Origin: Flavobacterium daemonense | GTDB lineage: Bacteria; Bacteroidota; Bacteroidia; Flavobacteriales; Flavobacteriaceae | Direction: 5' to 3' | Assembly: GCF_007341385.1 (NCBI RefSeq) | Contig: NZ_VJYD01000006.1 | Location: forward strand, 124,001-188,000 | Length of the DNA stretch: 64,000 bases | Part shown: positions 25,979-35,700 of the stretch, piece by piece | Position numbering within the stretch: the stretch's first letter is position 1 | How the letters are laid out: each line of letters starts with the position of its first letter | Notes under the pieces: generated by a model | The model's input: the letters and a program-made list of their open reading frames with translations, nothing else | Told to the model about the DNA's origin: nothing | The model's database searches: none | Program-made: the position numbers and the translations under genes

Positions 25979-26075
25979 CCTAACAAATTTGAAACAAAGC
26001 GTTTCATAAAACAACAACAACAATATCAATTGCAATAACAATAGCAATAACAATAACAATTAAAAAATAAATAAA

Positions 26076-26171
26076 ATGAGTTTTAAATTATACATACACA
26101 ACCCAGGATTAGCAGCCTCGATTTCGGATCGTGAATGCTTTTACATGTCGGTGCATCAATATAGGCAATAG
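26076..26171 (+). CDS. Short peptide gene 2
   Basis: 31 residues, with an N-terminal MSFKLYIHNPGLAASI and a tail ECFYMSVHQYRQ. It has a good promoter and a terminator 24 bases after the stop. It shares LAxxI[PS]x[ER]..C[YF] with the peptide at 25446, so the two look like a small family. No downstream gene is close enough for simple attenuation by the terminator. The function is unknown. Confidence 0.45.
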   Translation: MSFKLYIHNPGLAASISDRECFYMSVHQYRQ

Positions 26172-26195
26172 GATAGTTATATCGTATTTGTTATG

Positions 26196-26222
26196 AAGCA
26201 CCTTTAATTGGGTGCTTTTTTT
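26196..26222 (+). terminator. Intrinsic terminator of short-peptide gene 2
   Basis: AAGCACC and GGTGCTT pair around an 8-base loop, followed by T (26216-26222). Confidence 0.8.
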
Positions 26223-26343
26223 ATGCCTTAACGGCAAGTGAAAAAGGAACAAAGAAACAAAGTGACAAAGGTTCAGAGTACTAAAAGAAAAAACTTAGTA
26301 TCTCAGCATCTTAGTCCCTCAGAAACTAAAAAAAAATTTAAGG

Positions 26344-26502
26344 ATGAATCAAAAAATAGGACTTAGGTCAGACTATAGTGGTCAAACAGATAAAGTGGAA
26401 TTTAATGAGTCGCCATTTGCCTCGAGTAGGAAGATGGATTTGGAGCTTATTAACCTATGGAAAGGAAAGGTGAATTTTAGGAAAATTATATATATCATTT
26501 AG
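26344..26502 (+). CDS. Small hypothetical protein
   Basis: 52 residues, polar, with a basic hydrophobic C-terminus (KGKVNFRKIIYII). AAGG lies directly before the ATG. There is no recognised family, and the upstream stretch (26262-26340) is a degenerate intergenic repeat, so it may be a chance frame. It lies 110 bases before the next gene in the same direction. Confidence 0.25.
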   Translation: MNQKIGLRSDYSGQTDKVEFNESPFASSRKMDLELINLWKGKVNFRKIIYII

Positions 26503-26611
26503 AGATATTTCTCTGGTAAAGCATTGGTGCTTTTGAACTTTTGTGATATTGGATTTCTTAGAAAAGCCTTCGATTTCCTGAGATTCCCAAGAATTACAAA
26601 ATCAAAATACC

Positions 26612-27097
26612 ATGCAAAACAATACATTACAACAATATAAAAACGCAATTAGAAAAAAATACGAAATCGAAAAAGAAGGGAAACACTTTGATTATTTGTT
26701 CCAGCCTTCTCGTGGAAAACTTCGTGATTTGTGCTGGTTGATTTTCGAAAATAACCCAACAAAAGAGGACTTGAACGTCTTCAGTAATTTTTTGGGATTG
26801 GATTTCGATCATACTAAAAAGAATAAGTTCAAGGAGAAGAAAGATAAGTTCAGACCGATCGAAACGTTCTTTAAAGGCGAAACAGATCCGTCAAACATTG
26901 ACGCTATCAATATGGCGGCGATTTTGGTTGATTTTGAATTGCGTCCTTTCAAAAAGTTTTACGAACATTCTAAAACTATGGAAACAAAGCCAATCAAACG
27001 GATCGAGAAAACGATCGCAGTTTTTGAAAAGGAAAAGTTTGAAAGAAAGTCTAAGAAAAGAAGTTTCTTTCTAGATTTTAAAAGCTTGTTTTTCTAA
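26612..27097 (+). CDS. Hypothetical protein, basic, soluble
   Basis: 161 residues, very rich in Lys, Phe and Glu. There is no signal peptide and no membrane segment. Two helical halves can be seen: KNAIRKKYEIEKEG with GKLRDLCWLIFENNPTKEDL, and FFKGETDPSNIDAINMAAIL with a C-terminal basic tail (KFERKSKKRSFFLDF). I do not recognise the family. Codon usage looks like the core genes around it. It is a single-gene unit with a terminator downstream. Confidence 0.6.
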   Translation: MQNNTLQQYKNAIRKKYEIEKEGKHFDYLFQPSRGKLRDLCWLIFENNPTKEDLNVFSNFLGLDFDHTKKNKFKEKKDKFRPIETFFKGETDPSNIDAINMAAILVDFELRPFKKFYEHSKTMETKPIKRIEKTIAVFEKEKFERKSKKRSFFLDFKSLFF

Positions 27098-27248
27098 GCC
27101 TTTTGCCAGAAAGGCGCTAAGGCGCAAAGTTTTTTTAGCCACAGATTATTAGGATTAAAAGGATTATTTATAAAATCTGCTCAAATCTGCTAAATCTGCG
27201 TGAAACTAAAACATTGCAAATATTTTTTATAGGTGTTTGCACAATTAA

Positions 27249-27282
27249 AAAAGGCTGTCTAATTTAGACAGCCTTTTTCTTT
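27249..27282. terminator. Bidirectional intrinsic terminator
   Basis: AAAAGGCTGTCTA pairs with TAGACAGCCTTTT around a short TA-rich loop between convergent genes. T runs follow on both strands. Confidence 0.85.
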
Positions 27283-27299
27283 TGGTTATATTACTTTGA

Positions 27300-29078
27300 T
27301 TAATTATGATCGTAGATTTTAGCGTAAAGATCTTTATAGATTTCTTTAATGATTTTACGTTTTAATTTTAGAGTAGGAGTAAGCTGTCCGCCGTCTATTG
27401 ACCAAACATCTGGCGTAAGCTCAAAACGTTTGATTTTTTCCCAGTTTCCGAATTTTTCGTTAATTGAGTCCACTTCTTCGCCAATACGTTTTATTACTTC
27501 TGGATTTTCACTGATTTCTTTATCCGTTTTTCCTAAAGCAGTTTTGTGGATTTTTGCCCATTCTTTCACGAATTCAAAATTTGGCTGAATAAAAGCACCC
27601 GGCATTTTTTCGCCATCACCAATTACCATAATCTGCTCAATAAAACGAGATTGCTTCATAGCATTTTCAATGATTTGTGGTGCAATATATTTTCCTCCTG
27701 ATGTTTTGAACATTTCTTTTTTACGATCGGTGATTTTCAAGAAACCTTCGCTGTCGATTTCTCCAATATCTCCCGTGTGGAAATAACCATCTTGCAAAGC
27801 TTCAGCCGTTTTTTCAGGATCTTTAAAATAACCCAACATTACGTTTGGTCCTTTGCAAAGAATTTCGCCGTCTTCGGCAATTTTAACTTCTACGTTGCGA
27901 ATTACTTTTCCAACAGTTCCAATTTTGAAACCTCTGTTTCTTTGGTCGTTAACCGCAATTACCGGAGAAGTTTCAGATAATCCGTAACCTTCCATAACTG
28001 GAATTTCTGCAGCAGCAAAAACTCTAGTCAAACGTGGCTGTAAAGCGGCACTTCCAGAAACCATCAAATCTAAATTTCCTCCCAAACCTTCTTTCCATTT
28101 ACTGAAAATCAATTTGCGGGCAATTTTTAATTGAAATTCATACCAAGCACCATTTGCTCCGTATGGTTCGTATCGTAAACCTAAATCAATAGCCCAGAAA
28201 AACAGTTTTTTCTTGATGCCGGTTAATTCAGCTCCTTTTGCGTAAATTTTATCGTAAACTTTTTCTAAAAGTCTTGGTACAGCAGTAATTACAGTTGGAC
28301 GCACTTCTTTTAAGTTGTCACTGATTTTATCAATTGATTCTCCAAAATAAACCGAAACTCCATAATATTGATAAATGTACAAGATCATTCTTTCAAAAAT
28401 ATGGCAGATAGGCAAGAAGCTCAACGCTGTGCTTTTTCCCGGATCAAACGGAATTCTTGGCGAACTGTCGATAACATTCGAAACGATATTTTTATGCGAA
28501 AGCATAACGCCTTTTGGTCTTCCAGTTGTTCCAGAAGTATAGATAATTGTCGCTAAATCGTCAGTATGAATGCTGTCTTTTCTTGCTTCAACTTCATTTT
28601 GATTGCTTTCGTCTTCGCCTAAAATAATCAAATCAGTCCAGTGCTTGCAGTCTGCAATTTCATTAAATGAGTAAACCTCTTTTAAAGTAGGCACATTTGC
28701 TTGAATAAGTCGTACTTTTTGAAGCACTTCTTCATCAGATACAAAGCAGTACATACTGCCACTGTGATTTAATATATATTCGTAATCTTCTTCAGAAATT
28801 GTTGGGTAAATAGGAACCGTCTGCGCACCTGTCTGCAAAATACCAATGTCCATGATATTCCACTCTGTACGGTTATTTGATGTAATCAGGGCAATTTTAT
28901 CATCTTTTTGAATGCCCATGCGCAATAATGCTCTTGAAACAGCATTTGCTTTTGCAATATATTCCTGGCTAGATGTTTTTTCCCAGACTCCGTTTTTTTT
29001 AGTTGCTAAGGCAACCGGAAGGTTGTAAGTTTCTTGTTGATAATAGGGAAAATCAAAAAGGCGTGTGATTGAAACCAT
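27300..29078 (-). CDS. fadD: Long-chain acyl-CoA synthetase
   Basis: 592 residues. It activates long-chain fatty acids with ATP and CoA at the membrane. The AMP-binding P-loop IIYTSGTTGRPKGVM (about 178-192), then GYGLSETSPV, and the adenylate motif YFHTGDIGEIDSEGFLKITDRKKEMF are all present, with a C-terminal Lys region (PTLKLKRKII). Length and motifs are typical of Bacteroidota long-chain ligases. It probably supplies the fadNAE operon, which lies about 7 kb away. Confidence 0.88.
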   Translation of the reverse strand: MVSITRLFDFPYYQQETYNLPVALATKKNGVWEKTSSQEYIAKANAVSRALLRMGIQKDDKIALITSNNRTEWNIMDIGILQTGAQTVPIYPTISEEDYEYILNHSGSMYCFVSDEEVLQKVRLIQANVPTLKEVYSFNEIADCKHWTDLIILGEDESNQNEVEARKDSIHTDDLATIIYTSGTTGRPKGVMLSHKNIVSNVIDSSPRIPFDPGKSTALSFLPICHIFERMILYIYQYYGVSVYFGESIDKISDNLKEVRPTVITAVPRLLEKVYDKIYAKGAELTGIKKKLFFWAIDLGLRYEPYGANGAWYEFQLKIARKLIFSKWKEGLGGNLDLMVSGSAALQPRLTRVFAAAEIPVMEGYGLSETSPVIAVNDQRNRGFKIGTVGKVIRNVEVKIAEDGEILCKGPNVMLGYFKDPEKTAEALQDGYFHTGDIGEIDSEGFLKITDRKKEMFKTSGGKYIAPQIIENAMKQSRFIEQIMVIGDGEKMPGAFIQPNFEFVKEWAKIHKTALGKTDKEISENPEVIKRIGEEVDSINEKFGNWEKIKRFELTPDVWSIDGGQLTPTLKLKRKIIKEIYKDLYAKIYDHN

Positions 29079-29230
29079 GTTTAATATATTGAATTTTATC
29101 GCAAATTAAATAAAAAATAGGTATAATTTTTAATTTTGTGGAATTTTATGGGAAAATTTATAGGGACTCTTAAAAATCAACGAAAACTTTTTCTTTTTTG
29201 TAGTAAATTTTCGAAAAAATTACAAATTAT

Positions 29231-29680
29231 TTATTTGTTTGCGGTCTTTCCAAGATCATTATATTCTTCATAATCTTTCACTCTTTCGCCCATGATAAAC
29301 ATCTTTTTCTTGGCAAAATGAATCGAAAATTGTGTGTAGTTCCATTCTTCGCTATCGTTGGTTCTGTACCAAAGCGTGTATGAAGCACTGTTGAAACCTT
29401 CTTTGAAAATAGGAACGCCTTCTTCAGTACATTCGATTCCCCAGTTGATCTTTTTTTTGCTTAAATCGTCATACTGAAAAACGCCAGTTCCGTCTGGATT
29501 TAGTAAAATAATAGGTTCTTTTTGTCCTGCCGGTGCATAAGTTCCAGGAGCCGGATAGCCAATTGTTGTGGTAATAAAACGTTCGCGTTCTCTATATTTT
29601 ATTGGGTTTACTTCAACTTGAGAATACGATTTTGCAGAAATCAAAATTAAGGTAATAATTAAAAAACGAATTGCTTTCAT
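29231..29680 (-). CDS. Secreted hypothetical protein
   Basis: 149 residues with a signal peptide (to about SYSQ21). The mature part has a beta-sheet pattern with PGTYAPAGQKEPIILLNPDGTGVFQ, NWGIECTEEGVPIF and YTLWYRTNDSEEW, like a small lipocalin-type or stand-alone beta domain. There is no catalytic motif and no named family. It is a single gene between the fadD gene and an intergenic palindrome. Confidence 0.55.
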   Translation of the reverse strand: MKAIRFLIITLILISAKSYSQVEVNPIKYRERERFITTTIGYPAPGTYAPAGQKEPIILLNPDGTGVFQYDDLSKKKINWGIECTEEGVPIFKEGFNSASYTLWYRTNDSEEWNYTQFSIHFAKKKMFIMGERVKDYEEYNDLGKTANK

Positions 29681-29838
29681 TCTATGTAGGATTAAGTGTT
29701 TTTGGGGCTTTTAAAAATTCAGTGGCTTGAACTTTTGGCGAATATAGTTCAAATTTCTGTACAAAAAAGCAATCCTAAATAGAAGAATGATATTTTTTAT
29801 TTAATGATCATTCGTTGCTCATACTTAGCTAAATAACA

Positions 29839-29918
29839 AACACAAATTTCACAAATTAACACAAATCTAGTAGATGTTTTCAAAGATTTAATTTGTGCAA
29901 ATTTGTGAAATTAGTGTT
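29839..29918. repeat. Palindromic repeat of the GCCACGAATT-like family (diverged)
   Basis: Left arm 29839-29866 (AACACAAATTTCACAAATTA...) pairs with right arm 29891-29918. It is an A+T-rich version of the elements at 32600, 38395, 55131 and 58895. Confidence 0.6.
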
Positions 29919-29955
29919 GATTCGTTTAAGTCCGGTTAGAGGAAAGTATTGAAGT

Positions 29956-32361
29956 TTACTCCGTAGAAAACTGATTTTCCAATAGTTTTTCTTTAAAATC
30001 AGATTTAAAAGTGTAAGCAAATGTCACCATCAAAGCGCGCGTGTCTGATTTGTTAGTTCGGTTGTTGCTGAACAACGCGGTGTTGTTTTTATAACCACTT
30101 TCAAGCGTATTAAACATATCGGTCACGACCAAACCTAAACGGGCATTTCCTTTTCCGAGTTTTTGCTGAAATCCCATGTCAACATTGTAAATCGGAATTC
30201 TTTTTCCCTGAGCAGTTGCGACTGCCGAATTATAATTTCCAATAATTTGAAGTTTCCCGCCTTTCCATGGAACAAAATTATTGATGATTTTTCCGTACCA
30301 GCTAAAAGCATTGTTCACAACATCTTCCCCCAAATTCGACGCATTGATATTTTGCTGAAAAGCGGTTAAACTGATATTGGCATCATAAAAACCAATTGGC
30401 TTCAAGCTGAAAATAGTTTCTAAACCATAAGTAATGGTGCTTCCAATATTTCTTGGCTGTAGAAAAATTACGCCATTGTCAAGCAATTCGGCATATTGTC
30501 TGATTGCGTCTGTTGTATTTCTATAAAAAGCATTGGCTGATAACGAATAGTTTTTCCAATCCCTATTGTACGCCATTTCGGCAATATGAATAATTTCAGG
30601 TTTCAAATACGGATTTCCTCCATGCGGATTAAGAGCATCGGTAATATCAATAAACGGATTCAAATCGTCTAAATCTGGACGGTTGATACGTTTGCTGTAG
30701 CCAATTTTCACAAATTCATCTGCTTGTAAATTCCATTGCAAGAAAGCCGATGGAAAGAGTTTTAAATAATTATTCGAAAAATGATCGCTGTTGTTTTGCG
30801 TCGCTCCTGTATTGGAAACATTTTCAGCACGCAAACCTAAATTGTATTTCCATTTTGGATTTTCGCTTTCGCCAACGTATGAATTCAACATTCCATAAAC
30901 CGCATTTATTTGTTCATTAAATTTAAAAGTATTGCTCGCCAACGGATTTACAACGTAATCGCCATTAACCAAATCAGCGCTTTCAAAATCAGAATTAAAA
31001 AAACGAAATGTTCCTTTATAACCTGTTTCAACAATTGATTTTTCTGAAACCGGAAAAGCGTAATTTACAATTGCATTCGAGATATTTTGGTTTTCATAAT
31101 TATGCGTGCGCTGTAATTTAGCTTCACCAATTTGCTGTTGATATTCATCATAATTATAAGTATCAATATCAGTGTTTTCTTTGTGTTTCCCGAAAGAAGA
31201 ATTAAGAGACGTATTTAAACTTTTTCGTTCATTAGAAAATTTTCGGTCATAAGTAAAAGCAAGTTCACCAACTTTTGAACGTTCCAGTTCTAGAGAATGT
31301 CTTTTATTGCTAGAAAAAAAAGCATTCGTATTCGTGTTTACCTGCGTGTACAAAGTCTCGTCATTGTCTTGAGTTTCAATATTACCTAAAGCTTCAAACG
31401 AAAATGAGTTTCTTTCATTTGGCGTATAATCAACATTGAATTTCAAATTCTGCAAACCTTCAGTTCGTTGGTCATCCCTGTGTTGTTTAATATAATGTTC
31501 GTCATCAATAAAATAATTGGTTCTGTCAGCATTTATTTCTTTCGTTCTTCCGGCAAAACGATTGTCGTATCCCAAACCAAAATTCCATTTTTCGGTCTTA
31601 TTATTTAAAAGCACCGAGCTGTTTACTCTTCCTTTAGCGCCGAATCCGCCTCCTAAAACTACTGCGCCATTAATTCCGCTTTGATTATTTTTCTTCAGTT
31701 TGACGTTGATGATACCACTTTCAGCATTAGCATCGTATTTCGCTGTCGGATTACTGATAATTTCAATGCTTTCAATACTGCTTGCCGCAATCTGATCCAT
31801 ATTGGTAATCGCCGAATTTTTCCCATTAATCAAAATCATTGGGGTTTTTCCCCTAAGCGTAATGCCACCCTCAGCATCTACAGCAACTGTCGGAATGCTT
31901 TTTAGCATATCGGTCGCTGTTCCGCCCGATTGTGAAATATTCGAAACCGCATTAAAAATAAAACCTTCATTGGTTTTCTGAATTTGTTTTTTCTGAGATT
32001 TTACCACAACGTCATTCAGTAAATTGGCGTCATTTTGTAAAACGATAGTTCCAATATAAATTGGACTCCCAGTAACTTTTACCTTTTGAGAAATAGTTTT
32101 AAAACCAATTAATTTAAGCTGAAGCTGATAATAACCAGAAGGCACATTTTCTAACGCAAAATTTCCCGTAGCATCGGTTACGGCATAACTGGTCACTTTG
32201 GTCGAATCGCTAACATTTTTTAAAACTACATCAACAAATTCCACAGGAAGTTTTCCGTCGGTGATGTTTCCTTTTATTGCAGTCGTTTTTTGTGCAAAGG
32301 AAAATTGGCTTATAATAAATAAGAGAACGGGAAGATATATTTTACGGATCATATTTTTCAT
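29956..32361 (-). CDS. TonB-dependent receptor, outer-membrane beta-barrel type
   Basis: 801 residues from Met at 32361 (an upstream Met at 32382 gives a seven-residue extension without signal character; Met at 32352 is also possible). A signal peptide ends at SFAQ. A carboxypeptidase-regulatory-like domain (KGNITDGKLPVEFVDVVLKN) follows, then a plug (about 125-230, with GGTATDMLKSIPTVAVD and LRGKTPMILING), then a 22-strand-type barrel. The substrate is unknown and no SusD partner is adjacent, so a siderophore, peptide or metal substrate is as likely as a glycan. TATCTTTG at 32366-32373 on the coding strand abuts the start codon, which would give an almost leaderless transcript. Confidence 0.85.
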   Translation of the reverse strand: MKNMIRKIYLPVLLFIISQFSFAQKTTAIKGNITDGKLPVEFVDVVLKNVSDSTKVTSYAVTDATGNFALENVPSGYYQLQLKLIGFKTISQKVKVTGSPIYIGTIVLQNDANLLNDVVVKSQKKQIQKTNEGFIFNAVSNISQSGGTATDMLKSIPTVAVDAEGGITLRGKTPMILINGKNSAITNMDQIAASSIESIEIISNPTAKYDANAESGIINVKLKKNNQSGINGAVVLGGGFGAKGRVNSSVLLNNKTEKWNFGLGYDNRFAGRTKEINADRTNYFIDDEHYIKQHRDDQRTEGLQNLKFNVDYTPNERNSFSFEALGNIETQDNDETLYTQVNTNTNAFFSSNKRHSLELERSKVGELAFTYDRKFSNERKSLNTSLNSSFGKHKENTDIDTYNYDEYQQQIGEAKLQRTHNYENQNISNAIVNYAFPVSEKSIVETGYKGTFRFFNSDFESADLVNGDYVVNPLASNTFKFNEQINAVYGMLNSYVGESENPKWKYNLGLRAENVSNTGATQNNSDHFSNNYLKLFPSAFLQWNLQADEFVKIGYSKRINRPDLDDLNPFIDITDALNPHGGNPYLKPEIIHIAEMAYNRDWKNYSLSANAFYRNTTDAIRQYAELLDNGVIFLQPRNIGSTITYGLETIFSLKPIGFYDANISLTAFQQNINASNLGEDVVNNAFSWYGKIINNFVPWKGGKLQIIGNYNSAVATAQGKRIPIYNVDMGFQQKLGKGNARLGLVVTDMFNTLESGYKNNTALFSNNRTNKSDTRALMVTFAYTFKSDFKEKLLENQFSTE

Positions 32362-32459
32362 GAGGCAAAGATATTTATCCAATTGCTTAAGCTCGCTTCA
32401 GCTGTCTTAAGATACAATTAAATTAATCTTAGAATAGTTTTAAATAGTGTTTTTTATTC

Positions 32460-32583
32460 TAACTATAAATCCGCATAGTTTGTAATCTCGACGAAGGAGA
32501 GATCACACAAGAAACTCCACAATCTAAATCGACAATCTTTGTAGAATCCCGAGTGTGATTCCTCGTTCCTAGGAATGACAAGA
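32460..32583. repeat. GTCATTTCGACGAAGG-family repeat (degenerate)
   Basis: The left part (TCTCGACGAAGGAGAGATC) and right part (GTGTGATTCCTCGTTCC, AGGAATGACA) carry the family's ends. The interior AATCGACAATCTTTGT matches the copy at 57538. The arms are not perfectly complementary. Confidence 0.5.
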
Positions 32584-32599
32584 TTGAGTAAAAGTTTTA

Positions 32600-32692
32600 T
32601 AGCCACGAATTACACGAATTTACACGAATTGATTTGTAGTATTGTTTTTTTCAAAACTAAGAATTAGTGAAAATTAGTGTAATTCGTGGCTA
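32600..32692. repeat. Palindromic repeat, GCCACGAATT family
   Basis: Left arm 32600-32630 begins TAGCCACGAATTACACGAAT. Right arm 32662-32692 ends GTAATTCGTGGCTA. It is nearly perfect over the outer 20 bases. Confidence 0.7.
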
Positions 32693-32725
32693 AAAAAAAC
32701 GCCCGATAAATTCGGGCGCTTTTCA
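32693..32725 (-). terminator. Intrinsic terminator of the purL gene
   Basis: On the minus strand GCGCCCGAA, a TTTATC loop and GGGCGTT form a stem followed by T's. The stem is at about 32699-32720. Confidence 0.8.
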
Positions 32726-32743
32726 ATATCAAAAATATATTTC

Positions 32744-35700
32744 TTAGTTTTTCTCAATCCATTTTCTAGCATTGACAAAAGCTTCATGCCAAGGAGAAAC
32801 CTCGTCATTTCTGTCTTTTGGATAATGCGCCCAGTTCCATTGGAAAGTCGAGCGCTCAATATGAGGCATCATAACCAAATGTCTTCCTGTTTTATCACAC
32901 ATCATTGCTGTGTTGTAATCAGATCCATTAGGGTTTGCAGGATAACCTTCGTAAGCATATTTCGAAACAATGTTGTATTTGTCTTCTGAATAAGGCAATT
33001 TGAATTTACCTTCTCCGTGAGAAACCCAAACTCCTAAAGTGCTTCCAGCTAATGTAGATAACATAACCGAATTGTTTTCTTGAACTTTCACAGAAGTAAA
33101 GATACTTTCGTGTTTCTGGCTTTCGTTGTGGTGCATTTTTCCGTGAACTTCATGTTCTGGATTAATAACTTCCAATTCCATAAACAACTGGCATCCGTTA
33201 CAAATTCCAACAGAAAGAGTATCTTCTCTTTTGAAGAAATTATCTAAAGCTGTTTTTGCTTTTTCGTTGTATAAGAAAGCTCCAGCCCAACCTTTAGCAG
33301 AACCTAAAACATCAGAGTTAGAGAATCCTCCAACTGCTCCAATAAACTGAATATCTTCAAGCGTTTCACGACCCGAAATTAAATCGGTCATGTGAACGTC
33401 TTTTACATCAAATCCAGCCAAGTACATAGCATTTGCCATTTCACGCTCAGAATTACTTCCTTTTTCACGAATAATAGCTGCTTTTGGTCTTGGTTTAGAA
33501 TTGTCAATTTCTGGTTTCTTTCCTGTAAAGTGTGCTGGGAAAGTATAATTTAAAACCTGATTTTTATAGTTTTCAAAACGTGCCTGAGCTCTTCCGTTTT
33601 TAGATTGTTTTTGATCTAATAAATAAGAAGTTTCGAACCAAACATCTCTGTAAGTTGGAATGTCTAAAATCCAATTTCCAACTTCTAAAGAAGCTGTAGA
33701 AGTTACAGAACCAATTTTGAAGAATTCAATATTATTAGCATTTAATTTAGCTTCAACAGCTGCGTCAGATTTAGCTTGGAATACGATTCCGATGTTTTCA
33801 GCGAAAAGGATTTTCAACAAGTCTTTTTCCGCGAAAGCGCTGAAATCAATTTTAGCTCCAAGGTTCACATCAGCAAAACACAATTCTAATAAAGTAGTGA
33901 TTAAACCACCGCTTCCGATATCGTGACCCGCTAAAATTTGGGTTTCACCAATTAAATCCTGAATCGTATTAAATGCATTTTTGAAGAAAGCCGAATCTTT
34001 AATTGTAGAAGTTTCATTTCCGATTGTATTTCTAATTTGTGCAAAAGATGAACCTCCTAATTTGAAATCATCTTGAGATAAATTGATATAATAGATTGAA
34101 TCTCCGTTTTTCTGCAAAACAGGTTCAACAACTTTTCTAATATCAGTACAGTTTCCAGCAGCAGAAATAATAACCGTTCCAGGCGCAATTACTTCGTCAT
34201 TTGGATATTTTTGTTTCATCGAAAGTGAATCTTTTCCTGTCGGAATATTGATACCCAATTCGATTGCAAAATCTGAACAACCTTGTACAGCATCATATAA
34301 ACGAGCGTCTTCACCCTCATTTTTACAAGCCCACATCCAGTTTGCAGATAATGAAATTCCTTTTAATTGATCTTTAATTGGAGCCCAGATAATGTTTGAT
34401 AATGATTCTGCAATAGCATTTCTACTTCCTGCAACAGGATCGATCAAAGCAGCAATAGGAGCGTGCCCAATAGAAGTTGCAATTCCTTCTTTTCCTAAAT
34501 AATCCAGCGCCATAACTCCAACGTTGTTCAAAGGCAATTGTAACGGACCTGCATTTTGTTGTTTTGCCACTTTTCCTCCAACGCAACGGTCAACTTTATT
34601 TGTTAACCAGTCTTTTGAAGCAACCGCCTCTAAACGTAAAACGTCTTTTAAATAGGTTTCGAAATCTGCAGCGTTGTAAGCAACATCAGCATATTTTCTA
34701 TCGATAGTTTTATCTGTCATAACCGTTTTTGGAGAACTTCCGAAGAAATCTTCTAAAGCATAATCCATCGGTTTTGAACCATTTGATTTTGATTCGAATG
34801 TAAAACGGTGATCTCCCGTTACATCTCCAACCTCGTACATTGGCGAACGCTCTCTGTCGGCAATTCTTTGTAATGTATCAATATCTTTTTGGCCAATAAC
34901 CAATCCCATTCTTTCCTGAGATTCGTTACCGATAATTTCTTTTGCAGAAAGAGTTGGGTCGCCAACTGGTAATTTGTCTAAATCGATCAAACCTCCAGTT
35001 TCTTCAACCAATTCAGAAAGACAGTTTAAGTGTCCTCCAGCTCCGTGATCGTGAATAGAAACAATTGGATTATTGTCGCTTTCTACTAAACCGCGAATGG
35101 CGTTTGCAGCACGTTTTTGCATTTCAGGGTTAGAACGCTGAATCGCATTTAATTCGATTCCTGAACCGAAAGCTCCAGTATCTGCAGAAGAAACCGCAGC
35201 ACCACCCATTCCAATTCTATAATTTTCTCCACCAAGAATTACGATTTTATCGCCTTCTTGTGGTTTGTGTTTGATTGATTGATCTAATTTTCCGTATCCA
35301 ATTCCACCAGCTTGCATGATTACTTTGTCGTAACCAATTTTACGGTTTTCTTCTTCGTGTTCGAAAGTTAAAACAGAACCTGTAATAAGTGGTTGACCAA
35401 ATTTATTTCCGAAATCTGAAGCTCCATTTGAAGCTTTGATCAAAATATCCATTGGAGTTTGGTACAACCATTTTCTTTCTTCAACCGCATTTTCCCATTT
35501 TCTGTCATCGTTCAAACGAGAGTAAGAAGTCATATAAACCGCAGTTCCAGCTAATGGCAATGAACCTTGACCTCCAGCTAAACGGTCGCGAATTTCTCCT
35601 CCAGAACCTGTTGCAGCTCCGTTGAAAGGCTCGACTGTTGTTGGGAAATTGTGTGTTTCGGCTTTTAATGAGATAACCGAATCAAATTCTTTTATTTCGT

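Noticed and set aside
26000..26060. CRISPR or VNTR from CAATAA units
   Set aside because: The units are irregular, short and without spacers; it is simple low-complexity leader sequence.
26344..26502. Strong claim for a 52-residue gene
   Set aside because: Kept only at low confidence, because the preceding 80 bases are repeat sequence and no similarity is recognised.
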